Source of the DNA: Corynebacterium sp.
GTDB taxonomy: Bacteria; Actinomycetota; Actinomycetes; Mycobacteriales; Mycobacteriaceae
DNA length: 64,000 bases
Reading direction: 5' to 3'
NCBI RefSeq assembly: GCF_022712275.1
Contig: NZ_JALAGU010000051.1
Span: 1 to 64,000 of the forward strand
Each line of letters starts with the position of its first letter. Position 1 is the stretch's first letter. The notes beneath the pieces were generated by a model. The model was not told the DNA's origin. It made no database searches and worked only from the letters and a program-made list of their open reading frames with translations. The position numbers were made by a program, and so were the translations under genes. This document shows positions 59,471 through 64,000 of this stretch, piece by piece.

Positions 59471-60454
59471 ATGAGACTGAGCCTTCCCCCGCGACCTTCC
59501 CTTCCCGGCGCGCTGTGCGCCCTCGCCCTGGGCCTCGGTGCCCTGACCGCCTGCTCCTCCGGCGATGACGGCGGCTCCGGATCCGGTGTGGAGACCCGCA
59601 CAGTGTCTACCGAGCGTGGTGACGTGGAGGTCCCCGCCGAGCCGCAACGCGTCGTGGCCGTGGACTGGCAGATCCCTCCGACGATGGTCGACCTGGGAGT
59701 GACCCCGGTCGGTATCTACGAGGGTTACTACGAGTCGGATGCCGCAGCCGCCCGCGCTGTTCCCGACCGCTATGTGGATGCCCTGGCCGACGCCACCCGG
59801 ATCGGCAACTGGGACGCACTGAGTATGGAAAAGGTCAGTCAGCTCGACCCTGACCTCATCGTGACCACCGGGGTGGGCCTGGAGGAGGACCAGCTGGACA
59901 AGCTGGCGACGATCGCACCGATGGCGATGGCGGACAACTCCGGTGACCTGACGTCCCAGGCCCAGATCGCGGACATCCTCAACCGGTCCGACGAGTTCGA
60001 CGAACTGCAGCAGACCTTCGATGACAAGTCCGCGGAGATCGCGGAGAAGCACCGTGACATCCTGGCGGACTCGACGTTCGTCTCGGTCAGTGGCGGGCAG
60101 GACGCCAACTGGTTCGCCGAAGGTGGGCAGACCGCCGTCGGTACGTTGCTCAGTGCGGTCGGGGCATCCTTCGCCGACGCGGTGGACCCCGACGGCTGGT
60201 GGGGTGATCCGCGGTCCTTCGAGAACCTCGGTGACCTGGATGATGCCATGGTGATCCTCTACCCGGAGACCGTGGACGGGGATCCCGCGCCGAATACCGT
60301 GCCGGTACTGGACTATTCGGTGTTCACGGCACTCCCCGCGGTGAAGGCGGGGAATGTCTTCGGATTCTCCCAGGGTGCGGCATCCAACATCGGCTGGGCG
60401 ATCGACGCCCTCGATGAGATCGACCGGATCCTCTCCGAGGTCGGGGCGGCGTGA
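59471..60454 (+). CDS. ABC transporter substrate-binding lipoprotein for iron-siderophores
   Basis: The predicted protein has 327 residues. The lipobox LTAC (Cys28) anchors it to the membrane. The FecB/periplasmic-binding fold shows VEVPAEPQRVVAVDWQIPPT, MEKVSQLDPDLIVTTGVGLE and ALPAVKAGNVFGFSQGAASN, which match helical-backbone siderophore receptors. No permease or ATPase gene is next to it; the reductase follows with a 4-bp overlap. ATG 59471 gives the signal sequence; the upstream frame is longer but non-coding in appearance. Confidence 0.88.
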   Translation: MRLSLPPRPSLPGALCALALGLGALTACSSGDDGGSGSGVETRTVSTERGDVEVPAEPQRVVAVDWQIPPTMVDLGVTPVGIYEGYYESDAAAARAVPDRYVDALADATRIGNWDALSMEKVSQLDPDLIVTTGVGLEEDQLDKLATIAPMAMADNSGDLTSQAQIADILNRSDEFDELQQTFDDKSAEIAEKHRDILADSTFVSVSGGQDANWFAEGGQTAVGTLLSAVGASFADAVDPDGWWGDPRSFENLGDLDDAMVILYPETVDGDPAPNTVPVLDYSVFTALPAVKAGNVFGFSQGAASNIGWAIDALDEIDRILSEVGAA

Positions 60455-61368
60455 CGGGTCCGGTGGCAGGCAGACACCACCGGTCCCGGGTGGTCGGTCG
60501 TGAGTGGGTCACCCCGCGCATTCTGCGGCTCACCGTCGACGGTGCCGGTGATCTTTCCGCCACAGCAGCCGACAGCACCGACGCCCATGTGGCGCTCTAC
60601 TTCTACCCGCCGGAGGCCCACGTCCCGGAGCGGTTCGTGGCCGAGGAGCTCACTGCGCTGCACGAGTTCGCGACACCCCAGGTCCGCCGCTACACCGTCC
60701 ACCGGGTCGATCCGCTGGCGGGCACGGTGGAGTTCGATGTGGTCGTCCACGAGCCGGTGGGGCTGGCGTCCGGCCGACTGACGGCACTGGACGTCGGCGA
60801 TGAACTGCTGTGGTGGGGACCGACGCAGTCCTGGCGGCTGCCTGAGGGTGCCACCACCCTGCTGCTGTTCGGTGACGAGACTGCCCTACCTGCGATGGAC
60901 GCCATCCTGACCGGACTTCCGGAGACAGTGACCGGCAGGGTCGTCGCCGAAGTCGCCGACGGAACCGACGAGGTCTATCTTGCCGACCATGCCGACCGGT
61001 CACCTCAGGTGGAGATCACCTGGGTGCACCGTGGATCCCCCGACGGGACCGTGTGCCCGGAGTTCGTGACAGCGATCGAGACTCTGGCCACCGAAGTCAG
61101 GGACACCACATCAGGCCCGGTCGCCCTGTGGGCCGGCCATGAGTTCGCCTCTGCGGCCGCGGTACGCCGGATGTTCCTGCGCGATCCCCGGTCCGCGTCC
61201 GACGGCACACCGGGGATGACGCTGACGAAGCAGGAGGCGACAGTGACCTCGTACTGGATCCACGGTCAGGCCCAGGACGCCCGGCCCGACGCCCGCAACC
61301 GCACCCGGAACCTCGAGGCCCGGGCGGCGCGACCGGACGTGGCCGCCCGTCACCTCTCGGCGAAGTAG
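60451..61368 (+). CDS. siderophore-interacting protein (FAD-binding ferric-siderophore reductase)
   Basis: The predicted protein has 305 residues. The FAD-binding region has VRRYTVHRVDPLAGTVEFDV (R-x-Y-[T/S] motif), and the NAD(P)H domain has LLLFGDETALPAMDAILTGL, APVALWAGHEFASAAAVRRM-like GPVALWAGHEFASAAAVRRM and the C-terminal SYWIHGQAQDARPDARN. It should reduce Fe(III) in an imported siderophore so that iron is released in the cytosol. The start is GTG overlapping the upstream TGA (GTGA). It ends 19 bp into the convergent AraC gene. Confidence 0.88.
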   Translation: MTGPVAGRHHRSRVVGREWVTPRILRLTVDGAGDLSATAADSTDAHVALYFYPPEAHVPERFVAEELTALHEFATPQVRRYTVHRVDPLAGTVEFDVVVHEPVGLASGRLTALDVGDELLWWGPTQSWRLPEGATTLLLFGDETALPAMDAILTGLPETVTGRVVAEVADGTDEVYLADHADRSPQVEITWVHRGSPDGTVCPEFVTAIETLATEVRDTTSGPVALWAGHEFASAAAVRRMFLRDPRSASDGTPGMTLTKQEATVTSYWIHGQAQDARPDARNRTRNLEARAARPDVAARHLSAK

Positions 61369-62108
61369 TGCGCCGGGGTGGTTCCGAAATGGTGCCGGAA
61401 CGCCCCGGTGAATCCGTTGGTCGAGGAGTAACCCATCCGGGCGGCGACCGCGGCGACGGGGACCTGCTCGGCGAGCAGCGGCAGTGACCGGTAGAGCCGC
61501 ACCCTGGTCCGCCAGGCGGAGAAGGTCATGCCGGTCTCCGCGAGGAAGGCCCGCTGGATGGTGCGGCCACTGGCGTGCAGCCGTCCGGCCCAGTCGTCGA
61601 GGGAGTGTGTCGCCCCGGGGTGGTCCAGTACAGCCGTGGCCACTGACAGCGCACGCGGATCGACCGGTATCGGCAGTTCCACGTCGGCGGCATCCGCCGG
61701 GGCCAGGACGCTGAGCAGGGTGGCCCGTGCATGGCGGGCGGCGGCGTCCTCAAGATCCTCCCGGGCGAGGTGCCGCAGCAGTTCACGGGCCAGGGGGCCG
61801 ACCGACAGGACCGTCAGTCCACCGCCGGCGCAGGGATCGGGGTCGCACTCCTCCTCCCAGAGGTAGGCGCAGTAGAGCTCCGTGCCGTTGACGGTGCGGA
61901 CGTCATGGACTTCCCCGGCGGGGATCCACAGTGCCTGGGTGGGGGCGAGGATCCAGCGCCGGTCGCCGACACTCGCGGCGATCTGTCCACGCGCGGCCCA
62001 CAACAGCTGTGCCTTGAGGTGACTGTGGGCGTCGAAGGTGAGGGGCCCGGAGGTGTCGAGCCGGTCGACCCAGATGCACTCGTCGTCGCGCAGACCGTAC
62101 TCGGACAT
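61350..62108 (-). CDS. AraC-family transcriptional regulator with cupin domain
   Basis: The predicted protein has 252 residues. A cupin-like ligand domain covers ~1-110 (THDAHSH-like FDAHSHLKAQLLWAARG, LWIPAGEVHDVRTVNGTEL). Two HTHs follow at the C-terminus: SLDDWAGRLHASGRTIQRAF and VAAVAARMGYSSTNGFTGAF, ending FRHHFGTTPAHYF. It probably senses a siderophore or iron state and regulates the neighbouring exporter and uptake genes. ATG 62108 overlaps the stop of the ABC gene by one base (TGATG). Confidence 0.88.
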   Translation of the reverse strand: MSEYGLRDDECIWVDRLDTSGPLTFDAHSHLKAQLLWAARGQIAASVGDRRWILAPTQALWIPAGEVHDVRTVNGTELYCAYLWEEECDPDPCAGGGLTVLSVGPLARELLRHLAREDLEDAAARHARATLLSVLAPADAADVELPIPVDPRALSVATAVLDHPGATHSLDDWAGRLHASGRTIQRAFLAETGMTFSAWRTRVRLYRSLPLLAEQVPVAAVAARMGYSSTNGFTGAFRHHFGTTPAHYFAER

Positions 62109-63886
62109 CAGCTCTCTCCCCTGCCGGCATCTCCTGTCCAGGCCGCCCACAGAGTTGCGTAGCGTCCGCCGGCGGAGACGAGGTCGGCGTGGGTGCCGTT
62201 CTCGACGATGCGCCCGGCGTCCATGACCAGGATACGGTCGGCCAGGCGGGCCTGGCTGAGCCGGTGGGCGATGACCAGTGCGCCGCGCCCTGCTATGACC
62301 TGCGCGGACGCCCGGTCGAGGACACGGGAGTTGATGGAGCCGTCCTCAGCGGTCGCCTCGTCGAGGACCACGTAGCCGGGGTCGAGCAGCAGCAGCCGGA
62401 CCAGGGCGAGATGCTGGGCCTGGTGGGCGGTGAGATGGTGGCCGTCATCGCCTACGCGGGTGTCCAGCCCCTCGGGCAGGTCCAGGATCCAGTCGGCACC
62501 GCAGGCCCGCACGGCGTCCTCGATGGTGCTGTCGCCGGTCTCCCCGGCACCGAGGGTGAGGTTCTGGCGCAGCGTCGCGGCGAAGACGTGGGTGTGCTGG
62601 GAGGCGAGAACGACGCGCGGACGCAGTGCCGTACCGAGGACATCCAGGTCGATCCCGTCGAGGGTGGCACTTCCCTGCCGGACAGGCACGATGCCGGCGA
62701 GGATCCGGGCGGCGGTGGTCTTGCCGGCACCGGTCGCACCGACCAGGGCGACGCACTCCCCCGGCGCGATGTACAGGTCGATGTCTGTGAGGACCGCGTG
62801 CTCTGCGTCGAAGCTGTGGTGGACACCGCGGAGTTCCAGCCCCGGAGCGGCGCCTCCGGCACCCTGCAGCGGCTGCGTGGTCCCGGCAGGGTGACTCACC
62901 GGAGACAGTGTCACACCTGCCAGTCGGCGCAGTGCGATTCCGGCCTCCTGGATCCGGTCGAAGGTACCGATGACCTCGGCGATCGGGTTGAACAGCCGGT
63001 GGTAGAGCAGAGCTGCCGCGGTGACTGCACCGACGGTGGTCCACGAGGCATCGACGAGAACGAAGCCGACGACGAGAATTGCGACGGTCACGACGTACTC
63101 GGCCCGGTTGTTGCGCTGGAAGTAGCGGGTGACCATCCGGTAGACGCGGTCCTCGGTGCGCCGGGTCTCGTCGGAGTCGGCGTCGAGGCGGGCGAGCTCG
63201 GCGTCCTCCCAGCCCTGCGAGATCAGCGCATCACGGCCGGTGGCGTCGTCGAGGAAGCGCGTGGTGCGCCGGGCGAGGATCTCGCGTTCGGCCCGGTAGA
63301 GCGGCGCGGAGCGCGGCAGGTACCAGCGCAGCGAGGCGATGTACATCGGCACACCGACCAGCCCTGCCAGACCGAGAGCCCAATGCAGGCTGAACAGTCC
63401 GGGGACGGAGAGAACCAGCAGCGAGCCGGCCGCGAGGACCTGCGGCAGCACGGTCGATACTGCCGTGGAGATCAGGCGTGAATCATCGCCGACCCGGGAG
63501 ACGAGTTCACCGGTGCCGGCCTTCTCGATGACGCCGGGCTCCAGGGCCAGGGCGTGGCTGACGACGTCTTCGCGCAGTGTGGCGACGGTCGGTTCGGCGA
63601 CGCGGGCGAACAGCACCGCACCCCACCACGACAGCACTGCGCCGAGGAGCAGGGACGCCATGATCAGTGCCAGAGGAGTGAGCACATCACCGAATGTCGC
63701 GCCGGGTTCACTGATCCGGTCGATGATCCGGCCGGTGGCCAGTGGCGGGACCAACACACAGGCACTGGTGGCCAGTGCGACGACGCCGGCGGCCATCGCC
63801 GTGCCCCGGTGCGGGTGCAGTCGTTCCCACAGGAAAACGCGGGCCTGCGCGGCGGTCGCGGTGGGCAGTGTCACGGAGTCAGTCAT
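62108..63886 (-). CDS. ABC exporter half-transporter (permease-ATPase fusion), siderophore-related
   Basis: The predicted protein has 592 residues. Six membrane segments lie in ~25-300 (AGVVALATSACVLVPPLATG, AVLSWWGAVLFARVAEPTVA). The nucleotide-binding domain has Walker A VALVGATGAGKTTAARILAG, Q-loop VLASQHTHVFAATL, and Walker B YVVLDEATAEDGS. The usual signature LSGGQ is replaced by LTAHQ, as in related actinobacterial exporters. The stop overlaps the AraC start by one base, and its start overlaps the stop of a second exporter gene (63883) by four, so the two half-transporters probably form a heterodimer exporting or importing a siderophore. Confidence 0.87.
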   Translation of the reverse strand: MTDSVTLPTATAAQARVFLWERLHPHRGTAMAAGVVALATSACVLVPPLATGRIIDRISEPGATFGDVLTPLALIMASLLLGAVLSWWGAVLFARVAEPTVATLREDVVSHALALEPGVIEKAGTGELVSRVGDDSRLISTAVSTVLPQVLAAGSLLVLSVPGLFSLHWALGLAGLVGVPMYIASLRWYLPRSAPLYRAEREILARRTTRFLDDATGRDALISQGWEDAELARLDADSDETRRTEDRVYRMVTRYFQRNNRAEYVVTVAILVVGFVLVDASWTTVGAVTAAALLYHRLFNPIAEVIGTFDRIQEAGIALRRLAGVTLSPVSHPAGTTQPLQGAGGAAPGLELRGVHHSFDAEHAVLTDIDLYIAPGECVALVGATGAGKTTAARILAGIVPVRQGSATLDGIDLDVLGTALRPRVVLASQHTHVFAATLRQNLTLGAGETGDSTIEDAVRACGADWILDLPEGLDTRVGDDGHHLTAHQAQHLALVRLLLLDPGYVVLDEATAEDGSINSRVLDRASAQVIAGRGALVIAHRLSQARLADRILVMDAGRIVENGTHADLVSAGGRYATLWAAWTGDAGRGES

Positions 63887-64000
63887 CGTGCGACCACCGC
63901 CCGGTAGCCGTCACCGGCCGACAGCTCGGCATGGTCCCCTCGTTCGCCGGTTCCGTCGGCACGGAGGAACACCACCTCATCGGCGATGTCCAGCAGGGTC
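63883..64000 (-). CDS. 3' end of a second ABC exporter ATPase, cut by the window edge
   Basis: The last 38 codons read TLLDIADEVVFLRADGTGER and GDHAELSAGDGYRAVVAR, the D-loop-distal end of an ABC ATPase. The stop overlaps the ATG of the complete exporter gene by four bases (ATGA), as for paired half-transporters such as IrtA/IrtB. Confidence 0.75.
   Translation of the reverse strand, partial: TLLDIADEVVFLRADGTGERGDHAELSAGDGYRAVVAR

Overview
The window is high-G+C actinobacterial DNA, and the gene content points to the genus Corynebacterium. The markers are an odhI-ftsR pair with an accessory secA2 beside it, a thiM-thiE-thiD/tenA cluster behind a TPP riboswitch, a type II NADH dehydrogenase, a BCCT transporter, an LGFP-repeat envelope protein, and several genes whose ATG follows a TANNNT hexamer by 5-8 nt with no Shine-Dalgarno (leaderless transcripts). 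I cannot name the species.

Positions 1-5530 form an accessory island. It holds a 5'-truncated serine recombinase, a secreted LGFP-repeat protein whose last ~240 codons are clearly richer in A+T than the rest, a small overlapping A+T-rich gene downstream of it, a stand-alone DUF4062/TIR-like protein, two ~150-bp direct repeats and a scrap of an IS3-type transposase. The LGFP protein plus its overlapping partner looks like a polymorphic toxin/immunity-type module anchored in the mycolate envelope. This is the best candidate for an undescribed system in the window.

Positions 5530-25300 carry mostly metabolic and envelope genes: a PAP2-diacylglycerol kinase fusion, a class V aminotransferase, a LigD-like polymerase/phosphoesterase without a ligase domain, an isopenicillin-N-synthase-like oxygenase, a GH25 muramidase, a TesB-type thioesterase, a methyltransferase, a MetX-like hydrolase, a lipoprotein class B PBP, two META-domain proteins, a MocR regulator divergent from alaT, and a second ThiD-like kinase. 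Three genes in 11400-26500 are decayed: an AAA ATPase, a DUF2716 protein and an Hsp90-like protein.

Positions 26466-38634 are rich in transport and redox genes: BCCT and MHS transporters, ketopantoate-reductase-like protein, phosphoribosyltransferase, amidase, FAD dehydrogenase, DedA, a CFA-synthase-like methyltransferase and ndh. Positions 38763-41903 are the riboswitch-controlled thiamine salvage operon. Positions 42589-49663 are a tightly packed operon: gnd, a DEAD-box helicase, two CNNM/CorC-type membrane proteins, a protein annotated in its family as 3-methyladenine glycosylase, and a small membrane protein.

Positions 49660-54235, on the minus strand, carry secA2, odhI, ftsR and a second MerR regulator. 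These link protein export, 2-oxoglutarate dehydrogenase control and cell division. After a hydrolase, an RraA-like gene and tRNA-Pro comes an ATP-grasp/alpha-E/transglutaminase operon (55896-59287). The window ends with an iron-siderophore region: a substrate-binding lipoprotein behind a DtxR-like box, a siderophore-interacting reductase, an AraC regulator and two ABC exporter half-transporters, the last cut by the window edge.
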